This document shows positions 57,854 through 64,000 of a DNA stretch of 64,000 bases, piece after piece (the stretch's first letter is position 1; each line of letters starts with the position of its first letter). The notes below the pieces were generated by a model. It did no database searches. It saw only the letters and a program-made list of their open reading frames with translations, and was not told the DNA's origin. The DNA is from Pseudomonas wayambapalatensis. Its GTDB lineage: Bacteria; Pseudomonadota; Gammaproteobacteria; Pseudomonadales; Pseudomonadaceae. A program made the translations under genes and the position numbers. The DNA lies in assembly GCA_014268975.2 (NCBI GenBank), contig CP077096.1:3695501-3759500 (forward strand), written 5' to 3'.

Positions 57854-59805
57854 GCCACCCCCCGCTGACCACCCTGCTGGTCGCCAACCGCGGCGAGATC
57901 GCCTGTCGGGTGATGCGCACCGCCAAGGCCATGGGCCTGACCACCGTCGCAGTGCACAGCGCCACCGACCGTGACGCCCGGCACAGCCGCGAAGCCGATA
58001 TCCGCGTCGACCTGGGCGGCACCAAGGCCGCCGACAGCTACCTGGTGATCGACAAGCTGATCGCTGCAGCCAAGGCCAGTGGCGCACAGGCGATCCATCC
58101 CGGCTACGGCTTTCTTTCCGAGAACGCAGGCTTTGCCCGCGCCATCGAGCAGGCCGGGCTGATCTTCCTCGGCCCACCGGCCAGCGCCATCGATGCCATG
58201 GGCAGCAAGTCGGCGGCCAAGGCCCTGATGGAAGCCGCCGGGGTGCCGCTGGTGCCCGGCTATCACGGTGACGCCCAGGACCTGGAGACCTTCCGTGCCG
58301 CTGCCGAACGCATTGGTTATCCGGTGCTGCTCAAGGCCAGTGCCGGGGGTGGCGGCAAGGGCATGAAGGTGGTCGAGCAGGAGAGCGAGCTGGCCGACGC
58401 CCTGGCCTCGGCACAACGCGAGGCGCAGTCGTCGTTCGGCGATGCGCGAATGTTGGTGGAAAAGTACGTGCTCAAGCCTCGGCACGTGGAAATCCAGGTG
58501 TTCGCCGACCAACACGGCCATTGCCTGTACCTCAACGAACGCGACTGCTCGATCCAGCGTCGCCACCAGAAGGTTGTCGAAGAGGCTCCGGCTCCAGGCT
58601 TGTCGGCGCAACTGCGCCAAGCCATGGGTGAGGCGGCGGTGCGCGCGGCCCAGGCCATCGGTTATGTCGGCGCTGGCACCGTGGAGTTCCTGCTCGATGC
58701 CCGCGGCGAGTTCTTCTTCATGGAAATGAACACCCGCCTGCAGGTCGAACACCCGGTCACCGAGGCGATCACCGGGCTGGACCTGGTGGCCTGGCAGATC
58801 CGTGTCGCTTGCGGCGAGGCCTTGCCGATCACCCAGGAGCAGGTGCCGCTGGTTGGCCATGCCATCGAGGTGCGGCTGTATGCGGAAGATCCGGCCAATG
58901 ACTTCCTGCCGGCCACCGGCACCCTGGCGCTGTACCGCGAATCGGCGCCAGGCGAAGGGCGCCGGGTCGACAGCGGGGTCAGCGAGGGCGATGTGATCTC
59001 GCCGTTCTACGACCCGATGCTGGGCAAGCTGATCGCCTGGGGACAGGATCGCGAACAGGCGCGCTTGCGACTACTGGCCATGCTCGACGAGTTCGCCATC
59101 GGCGGCTTGAAAACCAACATCGCCTTCCTGCGGCGCATCCTCGCCCATCCGGCCTTCGCGGCCGCCGAACTGGATACCGGCTTCATTGGCCGTCATCACG
59201 AAGTGCTGCTGCCCGCCACCGGCGAGCGTCCGGCGCTGTTCTGGCAAGCCGCTGCCGAAGCCTGGCTGCAGAGCGGCTCGCCACGACGTCGCACAGACGA
59301 CGGCAACTCGCCCTGGGCCCGCTGCGATGGCTTGCGCCTGGGCCTGCCAGCCCGCAGCAGCCTGCATCTGTCATGCGAGGGTCAGGACCAGGCCGTGGCG
59401 CTGCAGAACAGCGCGCCCTCAGCGTTCCAATTGTTCGGCGAGCAACTGGTGCAGGACCAGGATGGCCTGCGGCGGCGCTACCTGGCCATTCGTCGCGAGG
59501 GCGTGCTGTACCTGCAATGGGCGGGCGAACTGCACGCAGTCACGGCGTTCGATCCGATTGCCGCCGCCGAGGCCAGCCATGGCCATCAGGGGGGGCTGGG
59601 CGCGCCCATGAACGGCAGCATCGTGCGCGTGCTGGTCGAAGCGGGTCAGGCAGTGGAAGCCGGAACGGCGCTGGTGGTGCTGGAGGCGATGAAGATGGAG
59701 CACAGTATTCGTGCACCGCAGGCGGGGATCGTGAAGGCGCTGTTCTGCCAGGAAGGCGACATGGTCAGCGAAGGGACGGTGCTGGTGGAACTGGAAGAGA
59801 GCTGA
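57850..59805 (+). CDS. liuD: Methylcrotonyl-CoA carboxylase, biotin-carrying subunit
   Basis: This alpha subunit carboxylates and carries biotin. It has 651 residues. The biotin carboxylase N-terminus (LLVANRGEIACRVMRTAKAM) comes first. The ATP-grasp glycine loop KASAGGGGKGMKVVE and EMNTRLQVEHPVTEAITGLD follow. The C-terminal biotinyl domain has VLEAMKMEHSI with the biotin lysine at 615. It ends the liuABCD run. No HMG-CoA lyase (liuE) or liuR lies next to it in this window, so the final step must be encoded elsewhere. Confidence 0.97.
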   Translation: MSHPPLTTLLVANRGEIACRVMRTAKAMGLTTVAVHSATDRDARHSREADIRVDLGGTKAADSYLVIDKLIAAAKASGAQAIHPGYGFLSENAGFARAIEQAGLIFLGPPASAIDAMGSKSAAKALMEAAGVPLVPGYHGDAQDLETFRAAAERIGYPVLLKASAGGGGKGMKVVEQESELADALASAQREAQSSFGDARMLVEKYVLKPRHVEIQVFADQHGHCLYLNERDCSIQRRHQKVVEEAPAPGLSAQLRQAMGEAAVRAAQAIGYVGAGTVEFLLDARGEFFFMEMNTRLQVEHPVTEAITGLDLVAWQIRVACGEALPITQEQVPLVGHAIEVRLYAEDPANDFLPATGTLALYRESAPGEGRRVDSGVSEGDVISPFYDPMLGKLIAWGQDREQARLRLLAMLDEFAIGGLKTNIAFLRRILAHPAFAAAELDTGFIGRHHEVLLPATGERPALFWQAAAEAWLQSGSPRRRTDDGNSPWARCDGLRLGLPARSSLHLSCEGQDQAVALQNSAPSAFQLFGEQLVQDQDGLRRRYLAIRREGVLYLQWAGELHAVTAFDPIAAAEASHGHQGGLGAPMNGSIVRVLVEAGQAVEAGTALVVLEAMKMEHSIRAPQAGIVKALFCQEGDMVSEGTVLVELEES

Positions 59806-59809
59806 GGGG

Positions 59810-59842
59810 CCTGCAGGAGCGGCCATGTGCCGCTCCTGCAGG
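59810..59842. terminator. Hairpin after liuD
   Basis: A perfect 14-bp stem (CCTGCAGGAGCGGC with GCCGCTCCTGCAGG) closes a CATGT loop, starting 5 bases after the liuD stop. It lies between liuD and the convergent repressor gene and has no U-run. Its sequence echoes the short REP-like GCAGGAGCGG seen in other pseudomonad 3' regions. Confidence 0.6.
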
Positions 59843-59901
59843 GATTGCCCTGGTTTTCCGCGCCTGGATGAAGACTAGCCGCACCACATGGCCGGGCGGG
59901 C

Positions 59902-60561
59902 TCAATGCCGCCCGTGCGACCTCACCACCACGCCCAGCACTTCGAAATCCTCGCCGCACAGCAGCTTCGGGTAGGTCGGGTTCAACGGTTTGAGATACCG
60001 CTGCCCGCCATCCTCGACCAACTGCCGGAACATCGCCGAGGTGCCCTTCTGCCGGGCGATCACCAGTTTGCCTGGCGCCGCCGGCACCCCAGGATCCACC
60101 AGCACCAGCGTTTGCTCGGGCACGCTGGGGCCGGTGGCGGCGCTCATCAGGTCGCCTTCGACCGGCAACCAGAATGCCTTGCCCAGCGCCGGGTAGTCGG
60201 TCTGCTCATAGACGATGCACCCCTCGGGCCACGGCCCCTCCAGCTCGGTCCAGGCCAGCACCGGATAGCGGAAGCACATGATGTACTGCAGCAGGTCGTC
60301 GTCATCCCCGCCTGCCTCGGCGGCGTAGGCGCCATTGGGCTCGGCCAGTTGGTCGATGCGTACCATGCGCAGCGAAACATGCAGGTGCGCCATCCCCAGG
60401 GCCTGCAGGACCTGGTTCATCATGCCCACCTTCGGCTGACGGGTGCCACGCAGCCAATGGCCGACACCGCCCTGGGTCACCCCAACACGTTCGGCGAGTT
60501 GTTCCTGCGAAAGCCCCAGCTCCCGCATCCTTTGCTTGACCAGCGCGATCCATTTTTCCAT
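59902..60561 (-). CDS. CI/LexA-like HTH repressor lacking the Ser-Lys dyad
   Basis: This is a 219-residue XRE-family repressor with an S24-like C-terminal domain. The helix-turn-helix is at residues 16-42 (GLSQEQLAERVGVTQGGVGH). An Ala-Gly pair at 83-84 sits where CI/LexA proteins are self-cleaved. The peptidase fold is recognisable against lambda CI (WLPVEGDLMSAATGPSVPEQ, then YLKPLNPTYPKLLC). The nucleophile Ser of GxSM is Leu138, and the general-base Lys is replaced in MFRQL (Arg179). It should therefore be unable to cleave itself. The ATG at 60561 was preferred over a GTG at 60570. It is divergent from a DUF3077-like gene across a palindromic operator candidate. Confidence 0.88.
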   Translation of the reverse strand: MEKWIALVKQRMRELGLSQEQLAERVGVTQGGVGHWLRGTRQPKVGMMNQVLQALGMAHLHVSLRMVRIDQLAEPNGAYAAEAGGDDDDLLQYIMCFRYPVLAWTELEGPWPEGCIVYEQTDYPALGKAFWLPVEGDLMSAATGPSVPEQTLVLVDPGVPAAPGKLVIARQKGTSAMFRQLVEDGGQRYLKPLNPTYPKLLCGEDFEVLGVVVRSHGRH

Positions 60562-60594
60562 CGCCCGCACGATACGGACTGCCCATCAGCGCTC

Positions 60595-60611
60595 AATACA
60601 CATATTGTATT
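60595..60611. promoter_or_regulatory. Candidate repressor operator
   Basis: AATACACATATTGTATT is a perfect 6-base dyad (AATACA/TGTATT) around CATAT. It lies 34 bases upstream of the repressor start in an AT-rich patch that also carries AATAC-like half sites near 60640-60650. Position and symmetry suit autorepression. Confidence 0.5.
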
Positions 60612-60691
60612 ATTAATCTGATAGGCATAAGTACTTTTCGTATTAGTATTCAAGTGTACTGATTTCCCTATCACGCTCAACAGGTAACAGG

Positions 60692-61000
60692 ATGAAACCG
60701 ATGACACATCCAGAAAAGGATTTGGACGGCGAGGCCGCGCGTCGCGCGCTCGATTACTACCTCAACCCGACGCCCCCCCACACCAGCATCGACAGCGTTC
60801 CCTGGACCCTTCGCGAGGAGGTCTCCCCAGAGCAGGCCAGCGCCCACGCCATGGCCCTGCTGCGTTGCGCAGCAGCCACGGCACAAGAGACCGGCAGCCA
60901 CCAACAGGGCACGACCCGCGAGGTGCTGTTCGCATTGATGCATATGGTGAACATGGCACGCGCGATGCTGGAGCAACGGCATGCGCCACAAGGGCTGTGA
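60692..61000 (+). CDS. DUF3077-like small protein
   Basis: This encodes 102 residues; the ATG at 60692 has ACAGG upstream, and a second ATG at 60701 is also possible. The C-terminal helical part (ASAHAMALLRCAAATAQETG, then EVLFALMHMVNMARAMLEQR) resembles the short DUF3077 proteins common in Pseudomonas. No signal peptide or membrane span is seen. It is divergent from the CI-like repressor and shares its operator region, so it is probably controlled by it. Function unknown. Confidence 0.7.
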   Translation: MKPMTHPEKDLDGEAARRALDYYLNPTPPHTSIDSVPWTLREEVSPEQASAHAMALLRCAAATAQETGSHQQGTTREVLFALMHMVNMARAMLEQRHAPQGL

Positions 61001-61098
61001 AAGACGGGAGTACGTGATGACCGGGTAACTGACACTGCCCGGTTGCCGGACAGAGGAAGTGCGCAAGAAATTATTTTTCTGGAGGACAGAAAAATCAT

Positions 61099-61130
61099 TT
61101 GACTTGCAAATGATAACGATTATTATTGCA
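61099..61130 (+). promoter_or_regulatory. Fur-controlled promoter of prrF
   Basis: A -35 box TTGACT (61099-61104) is 16 bases from a -10 box TATTAT (61121-61126). A Fur-box-like palindrome TGATAACGATTATTATT, framed by TGCAA and TTGCA, covers the spacer and the -10 box (61105-61130). Iron-loaded Fur would block RNA polymerase. Confidence 0.8.
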
Positions 61131-61132
61131 CT

Positions 61133-61248
61133 CAGCAGGTCGCGAGACCCGCTGGATAACCTGGAGCCCTCAGGTCGGGCGCTCAGATTATCTCCTCATC
61201 AGGCTAATCACGGTTTTTGACCCGGCTTTTTGCCGGGTCATTTTTTTT
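61133..61248 (+). ncRNA. prrF: PrrF-family iron-responsive small RNA
   Basis: The transcript would be about 116 bases, the known PrrF length. It starts with a hairpin (GGTCGCGAGACC core, about 61133-61154). It then has the conserved single-stranded core (61185-61212, containing TCTCCTCATCAGGCTAATCA) that base-pairs with targets such as sodB and acn messages. It ends in an intrinsic terminator: GACCCGGC, T5 loop, GCCGGGTC, then eight T (61219-61248). A Fur box covers its promoter. The assignment rests on recalled PrrF core sequence and architecture. Pseudomonads usually have two copies; only one is in this window. Confidence 0.87.
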
Positions 61249-61354
61249 GGCTCTTCAGGCTAATGAAGAAGGGTTACCGCGTTGAATGGTCGCGATGATA
61301 GCAAAGGTGTGTCAATTCGTGAATGCGTGTTACAGCGTTTTGCGCAAACAGCAC

Positions 61355-61373
61355 TTGAGAATCAATCTCGTTA
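61355..61373. promoter_or_regulatory. Weak Fur-box-like site before the sigma-4/FecR-N gene
   Basis: TTGAGAATCAATCTCGTTA resembles the Fur consensus arrangement TGAGAATnATTnTCATT with a few mismatches. It lies 68 bases before the start of the next gene. Proximity to prrF makes iron control plausible, but the match is poor. Confidence 0.35.
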
Positions 61374-61440
61374 AGATTAAGCTGCCTGCGCATCAGGGAG
61401 GATGCCCCCTCTCCCCCTCTTCTCGCGCAAGGAGCCGTCC

Positions 61441-61956
61441 ATGACCCGTCTGCTGCTGCCCCTCGAGCATGGCCCGCAAGTCGCCCGCACGCCCACCGAA
61501 GACGCGTTGCTGCATGGCCTCAGGCGCTTGCCACGCCGGGTCCAGCAGGTGTTTCTGCTCAATCGCCTCGACCAGCTCGGAATTGCCGACATTGCTGCCC
61601 GCCTCGACCTGCCCCTGCTGACCATCGAACGCCATCTCTTCCAGGCACTGCAAAGCGCATTGCCACGTGGCGACCGCCTGGCCAGCATTGCCGGCCAATG
61701 GTACGTGCGCCTGCAAAGCCCGGAGGCGACAACCTGCGAGCGCATCGATTTCCGCCGTTGGCTGGACGCCGCGCCGCAGCACCTGCAGGCCTTTGAGCAG
61801 ATCGAACTGTGCTGGCGCAGCCTGCTGGCTCCAGCTCGCCAGTTGGGCCAGGATGGCGGGTATCGCAATGGCCGTGCCGCGTTATCGCTGGGCGGGTGTT
61901 CGATTGCCGTAGGCCTGGGCGTTGCCGCATTGATCGCCCTCGGGCTGCTCGCCTGA
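61441..61956 (+). CDS. Sigma-70 region 4 / FecR N-domain fusion with membrane anchor
   Basis: This encodes 171 residues from the ATG at 61441, with AAGGAG upstream. Residues 20-75 resemble ECF sigma region 4 (LRRLPRRVQQVFLLNRLDQL, then IADIAARLDLPLLTIERHLF). There is no region 2, so it cannot act as a full sigma factor. Residues 82-128 resemble the FecR N-terminal DUF4880 (AGQWYVRLQSPEA, RRWLDAAPQHLQAFEQIELC). Residues 148-170 form a hydrophobic membrane span, after which the protein ends without a periplasmic domain. The mix of FecI-like and FecR-like parts in one short protein is unusual. Its position beside prrF suggests iron-related signalling; this is inference. Confidence 0.78.
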   Translation: MTRLLLPLEHGPQVARTPTEDALLHGLRRLPRRVQQVFLLNRLDQLGIADIAARLDLPLLTIERHLFQALQSALPRGDRLASIAGQWYVRLQSPEATTCERIDFRRWLDAAPQHLQAFEQIELCWRSLLAPARQLGQDGGYRNGRAALSLGGCSIAVGLGVAALIALGLLA

Positions 61957-62067
61957 TACGCAGGCGCCGCCCTCGCGCGGGAGCTTGTCGCGTAAAGGGG
62001 CCAGCAAAGACACCCCACCTGTCGTTGAGCTACAGTAGCGTCACAACAAAGCCACAGGAGTCTGGCA

Positions 62068-63216
62068 ATGACCGTGACGCTGTCCCCACTGCAGATCGAC
62101 TGCGATTTCGATTCCGGCAATATCCAGGTACTGGATGCCAGTGACCCGCGCCAGGTGCGCCTAGCCATCCGCCCCGACACCCACAGCGGCCACTTCCAGT
62201 GGTTCCATTTCAAGGTGAGCGGCCTGACGGTCGGCCAGACCCACCGCTTCAGCCTCGACAACGCCCATGAGTCCTCCTACAAGAACGCCTGGGACGGCTA
62301 CCACGCCGTGGCGTCGTACGACCAGCAGAACTGGTTCCGCGTACCCAGCAGCTTCGACGGCAAGGCCCTGGCGTTCGATTTCACGGCCGAACAGCCACAG
62401 GCTTGGTTCGCCTATTTCGAACCCTACCCACGCGCGCGCCACAACCAGCTCATCGAGCGGGCCCGGCATATTCCCGGCGTCACGCTGCTGGCCAGCGGTC
62501 GTAGCGTGCAGGGCCGCGACATCCCGCTGCTGCGTGCCGGTGATGGCGCCGACGGCAAGCGCAAACTGTGGATCATCGCCCAGCAGCACCCCGGTGAACA
62601 CATGGCCGAGTGGTTCATGGAGGGCGTGATCGACTGCCTTGAGAGCAACGATGCAACGGTCCAGCGCCTGCTTGCCCAAGCCGACCTGTACCTGATCCCC
62701 AACATGAACCCTGACGGCGCCTTCCTCGGGCATCTGCGTACCAACTTCAAGGGCAAGGACCTCAATCGTGCCTGGCAGGACGCCAGTGTCGAGCTCAGCC
62801 CGGAGGTGTTCTTCGCCCAGAGCCAGATGAAGCAGTACGGCGTGGATGCCTTCGTCGACGCCCATGGCGACGAGGAAATCCCCCATGTATTCACCGCGGC
62901 CTGCGAAGGCAACCCGGGCTACACACCACGCATCGCCAAGCTGGAGGAGCAGTTTCGTAGCACCCTGTGCAGCGTGACCAAAGACTTCCAGACCGTCCAC
63001 GGCTACACCCGCGACCAGCCTGGCCAAGCGAACATGACGCTGGCCTGCAATGCGGTCGGGCAGGCCTATGACTGCCTGTCGCTGACCTTGGAAATGCCGT
63101 TCAAGGACCACGACGACAACCCCGACGCCAAGTGCGGCTGGTCGGGCGCGCGCTCCAAGAAGTTGGCAGGCGCAGTGCTGGAAACGTTGGAAAAGATGGT
63201 CAAGGAGTTGCGCTGA
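62068..63216 (+). CDS. M14-family cytosolic-type carboxypeptidase
   Basis: This zinc carboxypeptidase has 382 residues and no signal peptide. An N-terminal beta-rich domain (1-115, FQWFHFKVSGLTVGQTHRFS) precedes the catalytic domain, as in the cytosolic carboxypeptidase (CCP/AGBL-like) branch. Zinc ligands are His174 and Glu177 in QQHPGEHMAEW and His266 in DAHGDEE. Substrate-binding elements are NPDG (214-217) and KGKDLNRAW. The catalytic base is Glu342 in LTLEMPF. AGGAG lies before the ATG. Bacterial members' substrates are unknown. It seems to be transcribed alone. Confidence 0.92.
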   Translation: MTVTLSPLQIDCDFDSGNIQVLDASDPRQVRLAIRPDTHSGHFQWFHFKVSGLTVGQTHRFSLDNAHESSYKNAWDGYHAVASYDQQNWFRVPSSFDGKALAFDFTAEQPQAWFAYFEPYPRARHNQLIERARHIPGVTLLASGRSVQGRDIPLLRAGDGADGKRKLWIIAQQHPGEHMAEWFMEGVIDCLESNDATVQRLLAQADLYLIPNMNPDGAFLGHLRTNFKGKDLNRAWQDASVELSPEVFFAQSQMKQYGVDAFVDAHGDEEIPHVFTAACEGNPGYTPRIAKLEEQFRSTLCSVTKDFQTVHGYTRDQPGQANMTLACNAVGQAYDCLSLTLEMPFKDHDDNPDAKCGWSGARSKKLAGAVLETLEKMVKELR

Positions 63217-63244
63217 TCCGCAAGACAGCGGCCCATTGATCCGC

Positions 63245-64000
63245 TCAGAACTGCACGTCGAGAATCACGCTGTCGGTGTAGGTCGCTGCAGGCGGCGTCG
63301 CCTGATCGGTGTAGACCTTGGCGTTGTAGTTGAACACCTGGCTGCCGGTGCCCGTGCCGGCACCGGGGTTCACGTTGGCGTCGCTGCTCGCGCGCCGGGC
63401 CGCGCCCACCGATCCCCAACGCACGGTGCCAGCGCTCTTGAAGATGTCGTAGGCCAGGTAGTTGTTGGCCGTGGACTTCATCCGCCGACGCCCACCCGAC
63501 ACGTTCTGCCCATCGTCCAGCCCGACCGTGTAGTTGCTGCCCTTGGTACAGGCGATGTTGATGCTCTGGTTCACCGTCGCAAACCCGGCCACCACCGGCG
63601 CACTGGCAAAACTGATGTTGGGGGTGGTGATCTGGCAGTCGTTGCTGACGGTCAGCGTCACTGTCAGGGTCTGCGTACCGCTGCCGATATCCCGTCCCAG
63701 GCAGATACCGCCCAGGCCGAAGCCTGAGCAATAGTTCCAGTCCCAGAAGATCGACAGGGTTTCGGTGTAGACCCCGGCCGCAACGTTGGCCCCCACCACG
63801 GTGCGCAGGTACAGCGGCACCGACTTGGGCGAGGTGCCGTTGAGCAGCCCCAGGGCGTCGATGATGCCGTTGGGGACGAAATCGAAACGCGTGCCGCGGG
63901 TGATCGGAAAGTTGGTGGTGTTGTTGGCGTAGATCGTATAGGGGATGACATCGCCAGTCGGGCCGACCATGCCCGTGCTGGCGGAGGTGATGGTGGCGTA
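63245..64000 (-). CDS. Spore-coat-U domain protein (Csu-type pilin), 5' end outside window
   Basis: The frame continues past the end of the window; 251 residues are visible. Two spore-coat-U (SCPU) domains are recognisable. The first ends GVYTETLSIFWDWNYCSGFG. The second starts LTVTLTVSNDCQITTPNISF and includes NQSINIACTKGSNYTVGLDD, ending TYTDSVILDVQF with the alternating hydrophobic last strand of chaperone-usher pilin subunits. Paired cysteines fit a periplasmic fold. The two-domain form suggests a tip adhesin-like subunit of a Csu-type (archaic) pilus. The rest of the operon would lie downstream or upstream outside the window. Confidence 0.85.
   Translation of the reverse strand, partial: YATITSASTGMVGPTGDVIPYTIYANNTTNFPITRGTRFDFVPNGIIDALGLLNGTSPKSVPLYLRTVVGANVAAGVYTETLSIFWDWNYCSGFGLGGICLGRDIGSGTQTLTVTLTVSNDCQITTPNISFASAPVVAGFATVNQSINIACTKGSNYTVGLDDGQNVSGGRRRMKSTANNYLAYDIFKSAGTVRWGSVGAARRASSDANVNPGAGTGTGSQVFNYNAKVYTDQATPPAATYTDSVILDVQF

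Noticed and set aside
55394..58177. A 927-codon open frame on the minus strand across liuB, liuC and liuD
   Set aside because: The sense genes carry every catalytic motif. The antisense product is Arg/Gly/Ala-rich with no domain and no ribosome site.

Overview
The window is chromosomal DNA of a fluorescent Pseudomonas, most likely of the P. putida group. The basis is uniformly high GC, the typical REP elements around GTGGGAGCGGGCTTGCCCGC, a PrrF-type iron small RNA, and a core gene order (zwf-gnd, glgA-treZ-malQ-treY, glgX, glgB-treS-glgE, acyl-CoA synthetase/liuABCD) that I recall from P. putida KT2440. The genus is inferred from recognition, not from a search.

Layout. 1-4.0 kb: end of a glycine-zipper protein, zwf and gnd (minus strand), and two small genes. 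4.5-15.3 kb: a plus-strand alpha-glucan/trehalose run glgA, treZ, malQ, treY, a DUF2934 gene and glgX; treZ-malQ-treY overlap by 4 bases. 15.4-33.6 kb: a minus-strand Tc (toxin complex) island. It is transcribed as a split TcA N-terminal half (broken by a frameshift), a TcA C-terminal half, a 1200-residue protein with seven tandem Ig-like repeats, and a TcB shell protein with an apparent inserted helical domain. 34.1-43.1 kb: a small autotransporter-type barrel, then glgB, treS (fused to maltokinase) and glgE on the minus strand. 43.2-52.2 kb: a small proline-rich gene, then a second Tc locus. This has a full-length 2768-residue TcA with an unusual C-terminal Ala/Lys coiled coil plus a small beta-barrel, followed by a 68-residue acyl-carrier-protein-like gene lacking the DSL serine. 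52.3-59.8 kb: leucine/isovalerate catabolism, an acyl-CoA synthetase divergent from liuABCD, with two LiuR-like operators between them. 59.9-64 kb: a CI/LexA-like repressor lacking its catalytic dyad, a DUF3077-like gene, a Fur-box-driven PrrF small RNA, a sigma-4/FecR-N fusion protein, an M14 carboxypeptidase and part of a spore-coat-U pilin-like gene.

How the parts work together. GlgE builds linear alpha-glucan from maltose-1-phosphate supplied by TreS-maltokinase, GlgB branches it and GlgX debranches it. MalQ rearranges the chains, and TreY/TreZ convert them back to trehalose. The two Tc loci sit on either side of glgB-treS-glgE and look like accessory insecticidal or host-directed toxin cargo in a conserved neighbourhood. 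No TcC (Rhs-type toxin) gene is present in the window, so TcB must use a TcC encoded elsewhere.

The most unusual features are the Ig-repeat protein of the first Tc island, whose repeat also seems to cap the TcaA-like protein, and the TcA C-terminal extension with its ACP-like neighbour.
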